A stretch of 64,000 nucleotides of DNA from positions 165,886-229,885 of the forward strand of contig CH003416.1 of the NCBI GenBank assembly GCA_000149265.1, read 5' to 3'. The notes beneath the pieces were generated by a model. It saw nothing but the letters and a program-made list of their open reading frames with translations. It searched no databases and was not told where the DNA came from. A program made the translations under genes and the position numbers. Shown here in pieces: positions 13,001-28,000 of this stretch (position 1 is the first letter of the stretch; each line of letters opens with the position of its first letter). The DNA is from Ciona savignyi (Eukaryota > Chordata > Ascidiacea > Phlebobranchia > Cionidae).

Positions 13001-16000
13001 ATCTTTTCATTACTAATCGACACTTGTGCATGATCCATTTAAAATTCCGCTTACCATGCCAAAATAGGAACTTGGCACATGGGGTTGTTATATCAATTTT
13101 TGGTTGTTTTTTATGTTAAAAACTAATAGGGCGTTTTACTTTTTGATTGAGTGAATATTTTGCACTTGGTAAGTATTCTTTCAGAGACTTTTGGTGCCAT
13201 AGTATTGTAACTAAACTTTAGTGTAATGTACATCTCAGAAGCGCACTGAAGAAATAAACAAAGTGATTGATCAGAAAAATGAACAGATGTCAAACTTGGA
13301 AACTCAAAATGAAGATTTGAACCAAAGGCTCGAAAAGCTTGGCAAACAAATAAAGGAGCAGTCATCACGGTTTGAGGTAAGGATTTTTTATTTACTAACA
13401 TAAAAACTGCGTTGCTTGTGCACTAGTTAACAACTTTACCAGTGATTTAATACCAATTTACATGGCTATGATTCTTTTGTGTGTTACCAAGTAAAATTTG
13501 AGGGAATCCGTATCACACATAATTATAACATAATTAAACACAAATTAATGGTAAAAACGTTGAATGCTTAGATCTGCTACCCATAGGGATGCACAATATA
13601 AAATTTTTAAACATTTATAAGCAATGTAAAAGGAATAATAAGGATTTAAAATTATAAACGTAAAATCCCGACTGCGATCTACCGCGTGACAAAACGCGTT
13701 ATGCCGATTATGCAAGCATCAACGCAATGTCTTTAATAGTCTTTATAAGCGTGCGACAAAAAATAACCATAATAGGAAACATTTGGTGAAACGTCATTAA
13801 AGTAAATTCGTAATCTCAATATTGTAAAATTTTTCATTCGTACTTAATACAATACCCGTAATGCATTTCTCCATACCGAAAGCACATCTATTTGGCGAAA
13901 GCTCCGAACAATTTTTAAAGTGGGAGCTCGGATAAACAACTTGCATCATACATTACAACAAAATTATCTTATCAATAGTCCCATACACGTGCATCATGGA
14001 CAGACGCGCTTAAAATGCATGTACGCACAAAGAAAGGCGGTTACTTTCGGCGTGCATTTTCAAGTGGTTTGGCGAAAACTTTTTATTAGAGACTAAACAC
14101 GTTTGGTATTGAAAATATTATTCTACGTAGACAACTATTTTTCAATTACCACAAAGAATGATAGCCTATCCTATGTGTTTGATTACCTATTCAATTATGT
14201 AATTTTGTAATTATAGCTGTGTTAAAAAGTAAATTAATGTTTAACTCTGCAAGGGTGATAATAGCTAGTCTTAATACCAAACTGGGAAAACTAAAATTGT
14301 CTGTTAATTGGGAATATTTTTCTCAGCCATCTATTGCTACAAAAACCTCCTAGACTATCATCCTCCCTTCCGGCAGATAGTGTTTAGAGAGGTTACATCC
14401 TATTAAAAAAAAATGTAATGGTGAAATATTGTTTGACTACGTAAATTGCTCTAATCACAGTTTAAAATCTTTTAGCTAGTTCACTATATTTAACAACCAT
14501 TCAACGCCCAGTATCTATTTTTAAATAAGAAAATATATGCATAACATAGCTTATTTAAATATAGGTAAGATTCTACAATAGGATTAGAAATTCTAGATTC
14601 GAAATACATTATTTTAAAGAATTCTAGAATACTTAATTATCCTATATTGTGCTTCTCTATCTACCCATAAAATGTATGACTCAAGTAATGAAAACAATCA
14701 ATTTGGTACTGAATTTGTCATACAATAAACTAAAACCTTATGTTGGCTTCTGCGATAACGTAACTTTAATATCAGCAGTCTGTATTATGTAAAATATATT
14801 TTTATTATACTATGTGCAATGTCACAATAATTTTTGACGTTAACATGATCCACATATAAGTAGAAACAGATTTACAAAACCCAAGGGAATTCCCTGAAAC
14901 TATGAAAAACTAAATCGGGCTGTTTTTTCAATTTAGCTTCATTTCACTACAGCGCTTGAAAAATAGCTTTAATTTAAAATATTTGTGGTGAAATGTTCGT
15001 ATAACATGACCATTCACTTGGTCATAAACATCTCCAGAGTGAGAAGAAGGAATTCCTGGAGAAAGATACTGTGTGGGAAGAAACAGTTTTTGAACTAGAG
15101 AAAAAACATGAACGTGAGATTAATATTGAAAAGGTAAGTTGCATGGAAGAATTTATGGAATTAGGTTACAATTTGTATCTTAGTTAGAAAAGTACTCTTG
15201 TAAGCTTTATGGTAATTAGGTTCTTACTTAATTTATATATATGGATCAGTTAAAACCTATTTCTGACCTTAAAAGTCTGCAAATACGGCTGTGATTTATG
15301 AATACCGATTAACTGTATGATCATTCAAGTCATTACAAGGCATTAATCAAACTGATTAAAACAATGTTGTGAAAATGTTTTACTTTCTATCCCTGTAGAC
15401 CTATAGTAATACATAGTAATACATTCTATAATTTTTTACATACCATTTTCGGTTGTAATCATCGGCACTACCCAGTTTCGCTAAAAATAATAGTTGGAAA
15501 TCTTTTACTAATATAGTTGGAAATCTTTTTAAATAAAACTTTTGTAGCGTTAAAAATATCAAAAATTTATTCCAAATTATTTTTTACTACAGTCCTTAAG
15601 TCAACCTAGCTATTTTTGTATACAACTTGAAACATTTAAACACCATCTGTATATGAATTTTATTAAAACACTGGAAACACATTCACTAATGTTTCATGGT
15701 TTTGGGTATGATTTTTAAATCGCAATCAATTGACATCGATATAAAGGTAATATTTAAGGAAGTACAGAAATTACTATCGCTCATGTTGTGTCACTTTATT
15801 GATTAAAAAATATTTACTGTAACCTAACTAAATACATTGGTTAACATTTAAGCGAAAAAAGCTGGTCTTTTACAGCCCTTTTAAATCCCGTCTAATCAGT
15901 TAAGGTGACATCTTCTTGTCTATCTTCAAATACATTTAGAACCTCCATAGGTACTGGTGTTTCATTTTCTCCCATATTATTTGCTGGTTCGTACCGCCCG

Positions 16001-19000
16001 TTTGAACCAAAGTTCGTTGGCGTTCTTGTCATTGGTTTTCTACAAAAATAGGAAAATTTTAGTATTTAAAAAAATTGTTTCGTTATGTTAATTTACATTA
16101 TTAAGTGTCCTATAACCATTAGTGTGGCTTACCCAACCATGGAATTAACGAACTAAAAATAGATATGTGCTCACTTTTTAAATGTGATATACAGAAAAGC
16201 TCCCAATATAACCAGTAGCAGTAACACAGCGACAGGTATCACAATATAAAGAATTGTCTCAGTTTTTGATATTCCTGATACAAGAGCAGGTTTTCCGGGG
16301 TTTCTTGTCATTGAAGTTTGTGAGGTCATCTGTAATGTTGCTGATTCTGAAGTTGATTGCAAAGATGTTTTATCCACTGTTGATGTGGCACTCGTACTTT
16401 GGTTGATCTGCAGTGTAGATGTTGCTTCTGTTGTGTATAATGTAGTAGAATTGTGTGTTATTGTTTCACTTGTAGTTGTTGTGTTCAGTATAGAAGGCGT
16501 GGAAGTTGTTACACACCCTGTTATGTTACTTCTTGATATTGTTCGCAACTCTTGATTTGCTAAGTTGGTGGGTGAAGTGCAACGCACACACAGGTATCCA
16601 ATGCCATTTGCACAATTTGGAGTAAAATTGCCGACAAATTGCTCCATGTAATCTTTCAATGTGCAATCACACATCCACATGTTACCAGTTGTACCAATAG
16701 CAGTTAGGTGAAGTCCGTTCAGTTTTGTGAAGTCAAACATATTGATTTGATTATTTGCAATTTGAAGCTGGGTTAATCTGGTTAATCCCTAAAAAATAAT
16801 ATTTTTTTAGTACATAGTAATATAGGTATAAGAATTCTAGTAACATGTACATAATTTATTTCAATTCGAGAATATAATTGTGCAGATCACAACTTGGTTT
16901 AAATTTTTTTACCTTAAATGCCTGACTTTGTAAGCTAGATATTCTATTGTGATCAAGGTTCAGAATACGAATAGAGGTAATGTTGCAGAAGGCACAGGCG
17001 TCTACATTCGTTATGAGATTGTGTTGTAGATATAGTGTTTCCAGGTTACTTAAATGTTTGAATATCCCACCAGTTAACCTTGTGCTTATTTGGTTGTTCT
17101 GTAACAAAAGAGAAATCATATTACATTATAATTAAAGGGAGTTTCCATCACATTTTATTTACTAATCACCGTAAAACTGTTTTTATTTTTTCTGACTCAT
17201 TTAACTTGCATAATGACGTTATCAGTTTAAAAAAATTCTGACTGCTTTTTAAAAAAGGTTTTTAATGCACAGTTAAACAAAATGAAATTGTTTAATCAGG
17301 TAGAAACTTTCTGAAATGGTAGGTAAGTATGAAAAGACGTGTTTTTGATAGAGGATCTTTAGACCAACTCCCTTGGGTGTTATTACTAAAATTCAGGTTG
17401 CCCCACTTATTCCGGCCATGTTAACCTCATTTTTTTGTTATTTTAAAATATATTAGACTACTAATCCTATCCAATGCGTTTTAAATGACGCTTGCATTGA
17501 AAAGTTATCATTGTTTGTCATTTTAAGCATCAACTGCCATTCATTTTAAGCATCAACTGAAAAAAACAACTGGAATCAAAATACCTCCAAATGTAGGTCC
17601 TTCAGTGCAGACAAACCTTGAAATGTATTCACATTGATGGAAGTAAGCATATTATCATTTAAACGTAAATCCTGGCAATATAATTAAGATTAATAATAAT
17701 GTATTTTGTTTGTGTTTAAGTCCTAAACTTGACATAAAATGTCACAGCATGAAAATCAATACTGTACTCAATTAGTTGTTGTCATTGTCTGAAAATAATT
17801 GCTGATAAAAAAGGTTTAAACAAAAGGATTTCCAATTTAGTAAAACCAAATGCAATAGGTGTAAAACTGCCGAAAATGGAGAGGACTAGGTTCATAAAAC
17901 ACAGCAGACAACATATTGCTGGTACAGTTGGTTCTAAACATGAAACATTATTAAGCTGTTTGAAATAATTACTTTAAAAACTTACTTGTAGTTTAGTGTT
18001 TTTGGCAAATGAAAAATCTTCAATTTCCGAAATAATATTGAAGGTGATTCGAAATATTGTCAAGTTCAGAATATCAACAAAATCTGTTGTGTTTATGAAC
18101 TGAAATTTATTCCTGTCCAGATATAAGTTTTCCATTGTGGTTGGGATGTCTTTTTTCAAAATATATGTGACATTTGCACCTATAAGGTGACATGTGATGT
18201 TGTTGTTGTCGCACGTCAAAAATCCTTGTTTCTGCTGGACAGTATCAGAAAACAGTTCTCCTGCTGCAAGCGACCTCAGCACTTTGTGTGAACTGTGCTG
18301 TTCATTCATCATCTCTGCATCTCTAGTGGCTTCATTTTGAGGTGCAGTTGTGGTCAAACTTGCATTGCATTGGTGCCAATAAACATCACCAATGCTGCTA
18401 AAATGGACAAGTCTAAATGGTGGATTGTTGCAAATAACACACATGTTGTCATCTTGGCAGTTGACTTGAGGACCTAGCTGCTGTGCTTCATTAATAGAAT
18501 TATAACTTGCACAACTACAAACCCAAGGATTTCCTGATAACTGTGCTACAATGAGTTGCTTATAAGCAAACCAGTTTGGTTCCAGAGCAGTTAGGAAGTT
18601 GTTGTTTAAAAGAAGAATCTTTAAATTTTGCATATTTGTAAATGCGTCAGTTGCTACTTGAAGCAGTTTGTTGTTTGACAAGTCAAGCGATTTAATATTA
18701 CCAAGTCCACTAAAAGTGCAGCTTTCAATAGTTGTCAAACCATTTTGTCCCAACCTTAAATGCTGTAAACTGCTCATTGGTTCAAAAACTCCACAGGCGA
18801 TGTGTACAATGTCATTATTATCAACATTAAGAATGCTGGTTTTATTTAAGCCAACAAACACAGCTGTATTCAATTGAGTGATTGAGTTTCTAGATAAGCT
18901 TAGCACTAATAAGTTGGAAAGCCTTTGAAACGCTCCATCATCCATCATGGAAATGGTGTTGTTATTGATGCTCAAATAGACCAGAAAATCGCCAATACCT

Positions 19001-22000
19001 TGAAAATGAATATCACTGATATGGGAAATCGCATTGTTGTCTAAGATAACTTGGACAGCTTGGCTGGGTATTGCAGGGATCGCTGTTAATCGATCATTTG
19101 TGCCACTTGATGTGCAAACCATGGCCATCGGTGCCTGATAACAATATTTTGGTTTATAAATTTTAATATATGTTTACTGTCTTTCTTTGTTATATTAAGT
19201 AGAAAGAAATGATGTTAAACAATGGAATAATATAGGTAAAGTGTAATAAAAGACTTAGTACTGTACGGAGAATTGGAGGAACCTGATGTCAATTTTTTTA
19301 ATGAATTCCATAAACCACAAAACTCAAGTGTGTATAAGAAAGTGACAATTTCTACTTGGCTAAAGTAATTCGTGTGTACCCCAATGTATATTATTACTAA
19401 CAAATATTTGTTGTGATTTTTTTTGTTTTGGCTGCATATCTGAGTCAAAAGCATAGAAAGAAGTTTTTGGATTGTAACGAGCTGCTTGCTGGTCAGTTGT
19501 GTACTTGGTTAAGGCACTTAGCGGTCGTTGCTTGAGTAAACTAAAACAGTAAAAACTTTTAAATGATGTATATAACAACAGAAATAAAATTAGTATTACA
19601 ATAATAAGAATCTATAACATATCACCCAACATTTCCCAGAGTTATCTAATAGCATTGAAACTTTACAAATTTTAAGATAACAAGATTTAGGTGTGAATAA
19701 ATTACAATTTGGGTAGTAATCCTAGGTGAATTAAAGTGGTAAAAATAAAATCTTACTTTTTTTCCAAGAATTTAGCTTTTTTTAAGCAGAGCAATTGACC
19801 AAATGCTCTAGTTTAAATCAGATTTTAAAGGATATTAGTGAATTAAGTTAATTTAAATACAAGAAGGTAAACAATTATCCAGAAAAATATCCTAAAATAT
19901 TAAAAATTGTCCGCAAATTATGATGATTAACTGGCGTGCAATTTTTTTCTATACATTCCTCAGAAGAACTAGTCAGATTAAAATTTAAATAAAATAATAG
20001 AAATAATTGAAATTTTGAGTGACAATCAAAGGGAATTCCTTGGGAGTTTTAAATAAAAAATCGAATAATTCAAGAATTGGCTTTCTTTCGAGAATACAAA
20101 TTAAGATTTTACTCCAACTCCACACCCAAATAACTATAATTTAAATATAATGCATTATTAGCATGTGTTTTAAATATCTGTACAGTCTAAACCAAATAAA
20201 TCAAGAAATTAATTCAAGATAAACCCCATGCCCATCTTTAATCGATTCCCAGTAAAAAAACTAAAAAAATTAACTAGTGGGGTGTAAATGTGCCCAATTT
20301 TGACAAAAATATATAGTGTTTAAATATGGATGAAAAAATAGGGTTGCTTAACTCGAAGACGCAAACTATACACACAGTGTACAAATTGTATCAGTTGTGG
20401 TTGGCTACTACACTGCTTACATAAATATAAAACAACAGTCCAAATGTTTTTACAAAAACTTATGGTTAAACAAATGGTTGACACTCTAGTTTTATGTAGA
20501 ATTTCATCCAAATTGTTTATAAAAATATCATTAAAAATATTTCACTTACCGAGGAGCATTGGCAATTTTGAGGACATGCACTTAGTTTTTTGATTGCTAG
20601 TAGTATGAATACTAAAACTGTAGCTCTCTTTCTCATGATTGTATTCAATTTATGTTACATATAGGACTGTACCTCGCGTTACTGTAATCACTTGTTACAT
20701 ATACACATACAAATAACTTAGTGTTGACTATACTTGGTTATACTCTGCTTGCTTATAAACAAACCAAGAATAAACCTATGCTTTGTTATATGAATCATTG
20801 GGCTTTTCATTGGCTACCTAACATCCTGTGTCTCTGGTATGTATCCTTTTAAAGGATGATAACATGCAAGATAAAGTAGTGGATTTTTCAAGACAAACTC
20901 GTCACAAAGTTTAAACTGACGCAAAACAATTCTTCACAGGAAATGGACAATTTGTCAATGACATTAAAATAAATTTACTGCAAAATTTAAAATAAATAAT
21001 GCGTGAATTAAATGAAATGTGAGCATGGATAGAAAAGTTTAAATAATAGTATAAAAACACTTAAAGTAAATATTGTTATTCTGCTTTTTGTTTAGCTTTT
21101 GATAAGTAAGCATGTAAATCGGATAATATTATTGAAAAAACATTTTATTGGCAGTTTCACAACGGCAATATACACAACTTTTATTGTTAAAAGAGAAGTG
21201 CATGGTGTAGATTAAAAGGACTAACTAAACAGTTAATATTTTTATCAGTTTTTTATCAACATAATCGCAAAATCCGGCAGAGTTTTTCTCACCAGGTCAC
21301 CAATACCTAATTAGGCCGAGATGACCTCCTAGATTTTGGGCATTTTATGCAGTATTAATGTTTATAAGGACGTGGCTGTGTGGTTTGAAATACTTGTTAT
21401 GTACACAATGTAAAACCTAAATATAAAAATCACTGAGAGTTATTTTTATCGATGTACAAATGTTTTCAGTGGTTTTGAATGTTACAAGGGATAATTCATA
21501 AAAAATATCACTATTTTTGTACTCTATTCATTCATTATTGCGATATAAAAATAACTTGCATTAGCTTAGTGTAGTGGTTTATTTTATCCACATATTAACG
21601 ACAGTTGTAGCTTAATATAGTTTCTCTGTATGTTCCAGCTGTAGTTGGTGTTGCTGGTGTACAGAGCATTCAATGTACCGGTAAACAAAGATACACACTT
21701 GATGTTATATACTCGTGTTATTTTTTAATGGATCTTGTTCATGTTTCCCATTTGTGCTATTTGTGTAAGTTAAACTTTGTCCTGAAGACCGAGTTTTAGT
21801 TTTTGGTTTACGGTTTCTACTAAGGCATACTGCTATTATGATAACTATGATAAAAAACATCACAGTTGTTCCTACAATTAGTAGTACAATAGACCATCTT
21901 GGCAAGTGCTTTCTGGTCTGTTGTGCAACAGCTGTGGTCACATTTGCAGCATTACTAGGTGTCGTAGTAATTCTTTGTAATGTAGTAGTACTTGTATCCA

Positions 22001-25000
22001 TATTGGCCCCTGTTGTGAAAAGAACTTCTACATTGTTGGTAAAATTAAATTTTATGATATCAATTTTCGCTTGACAGTAGTTGTTAAGTACATTGGTTCT
22101 GTTTCTGAACAGTTGAGCTTGTGTAACAGAGTTGCAGTCATTGAATTCTGACTGTTGAATCGTGTGAATTGTTCTGCCAGTGAAGTTATTTGGGCCATTG
22201 CAAGTTATACATGTCTGACTTAGAATTGAATTGGCGAACACTGGAATCGGGCATTGAATCTGTAGAAAAATAAACTATTGAAAGTTTACTGTATACATGT
22301 TATTTGGCCCAAAACGTAAAGATTTCTAGTAAATGTGAAATCCTATGTGACCACAAGATTATGCAAATATTGTATTCTGAAACCTATGAGAAGAAATGCC
22401 TGACTAAAATTCCGTTTTAGTTTATGGACAAATAATTTTTTTGTTAAAATTGCATTCACAATCTTAGGCCAGGGCCTAGGGGAGTGAGATTTTCATGACC
22501 TGGTGAATTTGGAATAATATTGGGCTGATGATTTAAAAAAAACCACTACAATGGTCAATTCTAGGACATTTAGTAATAAATTGATTATTATCGTGAGCTG
22601 AGCAAGTCATAAAAAGTTATACAACCTGCTCTTTTTGATCAGAAGGGCGTTAAACATGTGCCAAACATACGGATTGTGAATTTTTCAGTAACACACACAA
22701 GCACAAATGGTACATCTGAATACCCTCAATCTTACACGGGGCAGATATCGCTTAGTTAACCTTACCTATTCGCATCAATAAAAAATTATCTCAGAACATT
22801 TTTTATAAAAAAAATTGGGATGGGTGGTCCTGCAACATGAAATTAGTGATGTAATATTATTTTGATAGCGACATCAAACTGAAATTTTAATATAATTTAA
22901 GGAAATGTGTTTTTGAATAACTTTGTAAAAATAAGTTAGGCTGTATTGTCAACAGATCAGGAACTATAACAATGTATAAAAAAGAATAAGGACACCCCTA
23001 CTGACGTCATCAAAAAATAAAAATTTCACATTGTGCCCCAACTATAACATGGGAAGCGCTAGAGCACAACAAAGCAATTAAACAAAATAGGTTTCTCAGG
23101 TTTAATTATCCATATCTTAAGAATCTTAACACGAATCATTGTTTTGCGTCCAAACACCCTAGAATTTGTCAGTACTACTTTTTTTAAATCAGCACCCACA
23201 TATTCTCTAAATCCAGCATTTCTTATAAATTTCACACTAGGAGGACCATGCACCCTTTTTTCTGCATATCTAGGATATAGGATATTTTATGTTATTTACA
23301 ACCTATTTAATCCACAATTTGTTCGGAAGGACAATTGTTTATTTAGTGGCACCACTGGCATGTTTCGATCCAAAAAAATTGCATCCATAAATAAGAGAAA
23401 TATCTGGACTAAAACTCCAAGGGTGTTAGCAAGAATTCTTTACAGTGGATTTAAATTGGTAAAGATTGTAGTTCTACCTTTTATTTAAATTGAAATCCCA
23501 GCAGTATAAACGTGAAAATGCGGTATTATAACATTTCCGATACTATGATCGTATGGTGTCTGGTTACAACCCTTTCCCACCCTGTAGTATACTTACTGTT
23601 AAGTTGGGGTTGTTGGTGATGACAGAACTAAAGTCAGATTTAAGTTGACACGAGCACGACCATGGATTGGATGGAGCGGAGAATGATCGCAGATTTGGCA
23701 TTCCATTGAACCAACTGGAAAATGAGTTGCTTTAAAATGATATTTTGCCAGTTTTGTTTGAATGGAAGAGATCCCAACCCGTTAATAAAACAAGCAGACA
23801 TACAAATCTACATATCTGTAGTAAAAATTGCATATTGTACTTGTATAATATTATATTATTTAGCCCTCTCTAAAAAATGCAGATTACATATTATGCTACA
23901 TGCTTTATTGCTGCACTTACTCCGGATTAAATGTTGACAATCTATTGCCCATCAATGACAGTGTGTTCAGTTTGAATAGGCCAATAAAGGCTTCTGATGC
24001 TATTGAACTGATCAGGTTGTTTTCCATGTATAAGAATTCCAAGCTTTTTAAGCCTTGAAAGGTGCATTCTTCTATATTGGTGATCAGGTTGTTGGTGATG
24101 TACAGCTTTGTTAAGTCTGTTTACAAGAAAACTGGTGTTATTGTGGTTACGAAGTTGTTTTATTTAAATTGTCTGTGTCTCATTGATATCAATATGTTTT
24201 TCTCTCGAAAAATGTTTAAAACTCTTGGTATTATTTGTCTTAGTGACTGTATTTAGTAGTGAAAGGAGAGCAGTGTAGTTTTGTTATAATCATAATTATA
24301 TATTCAATAATATTTAAATTAAACAGTTTAGAGTTGGTTTAGGTTTTGTTCCGGTTAAGAAAGACAACCCTTTCGAACTGGTTGAGGAATTCAATACCAA
24401 ATTTTTTTCCGATTCAGGTCCATTAGAACATCCATTTCGTGGTTTAATAACAATAAAATATACATTAGGTAGTTTTGGGTTCAGTTTCGTTTCAATTCCC
24501 ATCTTACATAGGATAGGATAGGATAGGATATTCATGTTTATCCCCGTGAATGGGAAAACCTAGGGGGTTATCACACGGGCAATCGTCAGATCACCTCGCG
24601 CCCATCGTCGGGTTACCGGAGCTATTACAGTGTGTTGTATATGATAGACACGTTCCTTCAATTTGGTAGAACCCATTAATCCGCTGGGTTCAGGCAATGT
24701 CCGTAAAGTGCCTTGCCCAAGGACACAGCCGACTAGCTAGCGACCAGTTTCGCACCTGCAACCTTTCGATTGAAAGGCGACGCACTTAACCGCTAGACCA
24801 CCGGGCCGGACTGTGTAGTCTGTGGTTTAGTAATAACTTAAAAAAAAACATTTCGTACTTGGCATATGTGTGAAAGCACCAGCTGGCAGTTGAGTTATCT
24901 TGTTGAAGGAGAGTTTTAAATCATCAGCATTTCTTATAGACTGGAAGTCAAATACACCTGCCCAAGTATAAATTGTTAAATAGGACTCTTGCTTTATGTA

Positions 25001-28000
25001 AAATGGGCCTGGTACAATTGATTTGCATGTCAAGACTATTAATTATGTAAAAAATATTTAAATTAAAATTTGTTATTAAAGGTCTAAAACCCGAAGATTT
25101 ATAATTGTATTCAGACAAATGTCCTATTTGTATATATTTTATGTAAGTATTATTATTGAAGTACTTACTTATATTTGTTATATTATTGTGTTGCAAGTTG
25201 ATGAGTTTCGCACAGTTTGGTAGTGTACTTGGTATATTGACTAGCTGTTTTCTTGCGCAGTCAATAAAACCATCTGTGTAGCAGTCACATGGACGTACAG
25301 CTGCAACACACTCGCTTGGACACGTATTGCTTGGTCCAAGAAATAGTGTAGGTAAAGCTTGTTCTCCGGGCAATTGACAATGACACCTTGCATATAGTAT
25401 AATGCTGAATATCAAAAGGCCTAATTTCTTACACATTTTTTATTAGTTTTCTGACTCTCTGTTCTTTAAATTGCAGTATGTTCTACTGATCTCTAAACGT
25501 AATGGTGTTATTGTAAAGCATGAGAGTTAACAACACACAACATGATTTGACAGCGTTTGCTTCTTTAAATGGACAATGCTCAGGAAATGACTCGCGTAAT
25601 AACCAGATCATTAAAACGTCATAACATGCAATGAACCTTAGCTCTTTCACCCCAGTTAACCTTACATGATTATATATTTCCGGTGTTAAATTCTTCTCAA
25701 TGTAATCTTAAAAAGTCAATTAGCTACTGCCATATAACTGTTGGACATCAAGCACGATTTATGTACGTCACAGGAAATGGTGATTGTTTACTATAAGTTT
25801 ACCTATGGTGATGACTAAATAAGTTTTACTGTAGACCTTAAACAAAGGTTTTACCTTGTAAGACTTGTTATACTGTATTTAAGTTTATGATATTTACATA
25901 ATATAGTAAACCACATCTTATGTATATATTATGAACTGTAAGTATAATGTAAATTATATTCATTTGTTATCCAACAATTCAACAAAATTTTAATAACCAG
26001 TTGTACAAGTAAAATTGTTTATCATGCACCAAAATTTTTACGTATATACCTGGATAATATAACGTAAAATTTCGACACATAAGCTTAGTTTCTAGTAAAT
26101 AGTAAAAGTATATATACTATACTCAATGTTACTACATAGCACATCATTTGCAAGCCTGAGGGCTTATTAACATTCTCTTGTTAAGCAGTTTTCATGCATT
26201 GTTTTCCATTGATTATATGTCCCAAATAGAAGATGACCTTAAAAATGTAACAGTAGTAGTTTTTAATACTTTTGTAATCACTATCTTTAGGAAAACAAAA
26301 AACGAAAAACAAACTTATTTACTGTGTTGTCATGTTCATTTGTTTTTTCCACCTATGCTAAAAAAAAAGTTTAACCATAAGTATTTGTTAATAGCACTGA
26401 TACCTTGTTACCATTATTTTCCAGCACTGAACATGTTTGCCCTTTTATTTATTTTTTTGTCCCTTTACTTCAGAAAAAAGTGGAAAATGAAGTAAAGAAA
26501 AATGAAGATTTTAAGAAGACTCTCTCCTCCACTGAGGAAGAGAAGCGAAGGTTGGGAGAATTGCTTGATATTCAGCGCACAGAGATGGAATCGATGAAAA
26601 CTTCATCTGCTATCACAGAAGCAAAGCACTCGGCCTTGATCAAAAAGTTAAAAGCTGAAAGTGAGATCTACACAGAGAGAAAGGTAGGTGCTTTAGGACA
26701 ACTTGTTTTGCATAATACAATTAATGAATCTGTATGATGTTGAGTTAATTTATATATTTTAAAAGCATAAGGAATTATTAATTACCCTTCTTGCCAGTGG
26801 ACATTTTAGACAAGTGTGGTGATCGTGGGTTATTCACACACAATCTAGTATTCAGAATCTATCCTTTTTAGATACAGGTACCAGGTATTTGGAATACCAT
26901 TTTTTTATTTAATATAATAAATACATAAACAACATATGTAATAGAAATGTGGTCATTTTGCAAATGTTTTAGTTCAACAGTTATATATATATGTAATATG
27001 TTCTGTAATATTTTTTTTTTTTTTTTTTTGTAATATTCGTTGGAGGTTACGCAAGTATACTTTTGAGAGTTGGAAAAGCTAACCTTTTTTAATTTTATTA
27101 AGCAATAGTGACCTAAAGGATTGCTTGACCCTGTTCAAATGTGCACCTGGCCATCAAGAGCAGTTGTGTGTAAAGTGCTTAGCTTACGATAATAGTTTTA
27201 GTTAATTATTTTTTGACCTAGTATTAAATAGCATCAATCACAACAAATCGCAACACAGGATCAAGACGTCTTTACTCAAGGACGTCGGCAAAGGAATAAT
27301 TTTTTTACCACATATCGCCATTCAAATTTCCAGATTTAAAAGTCCTATGATATATTATGAGCAAGATTTAGCAGATGCGCCTTTGTTTAAGCATTTAATG
27401 TGAGTAACGAAGGCTGAATGGTTTATACGTAATAAGTATACAACCGAGAGCACAGGTTTGTGGAAAGACGGTGGCCCTTTTGAGTCCTGCTTAACAATGC
27501 AAAAGTATTTAAAAATTGTAAGGTCAAAAAATAAAATAGATATTCATGTTTTTAGTGTAAGCAGATGGCCTAACAGTAGAAATAGAGCAAAAACTGTTGA
27601 TAAGGTTTAAGACGAAGCCTGTTACTGATGTCACACGTCCTTCTGGTAGGTGCAAGTTACAAACTTCATGGAAGGATAAATTTCCATGACTGACATACAT
27701 TGATGCGACCTGACAGGCATTCTATTGTGTTTGGAAATGGTCAGTTGATTGTATGAAAGTTGAGTTTGCCAATGTTTAAAATTAGATTAGAGCTTCGGCT
27801 AATGAGTGGACACTTCAGGAACACAGCAATTGGAAAATGGGTAACACGGCAAAGGCCCCTGCGATATCAGTTTTAATTTCCAAAGGATATCCACCACCAC
27901 AGAATCAATTAAATCTCATAGTGTACCGTAAAGCTCACAAAAAAGCCTTAGACCTCGGAAAGGTTCTAAGTGGCCCGCGTGAGTTTTCCGAAATGATCAA

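Noticed and set aside
12694..13119. Open frames spanning the N run
   Set aside because: Their middle is unknown sequence, so the frames are artefacts of the gap.
23144..23488. 114-codon forward frame in the last intron of the 411-aa LRR gene
   Set aside because: No recognisable domain and no splice context; the antisense gene exons around it explain the locus.
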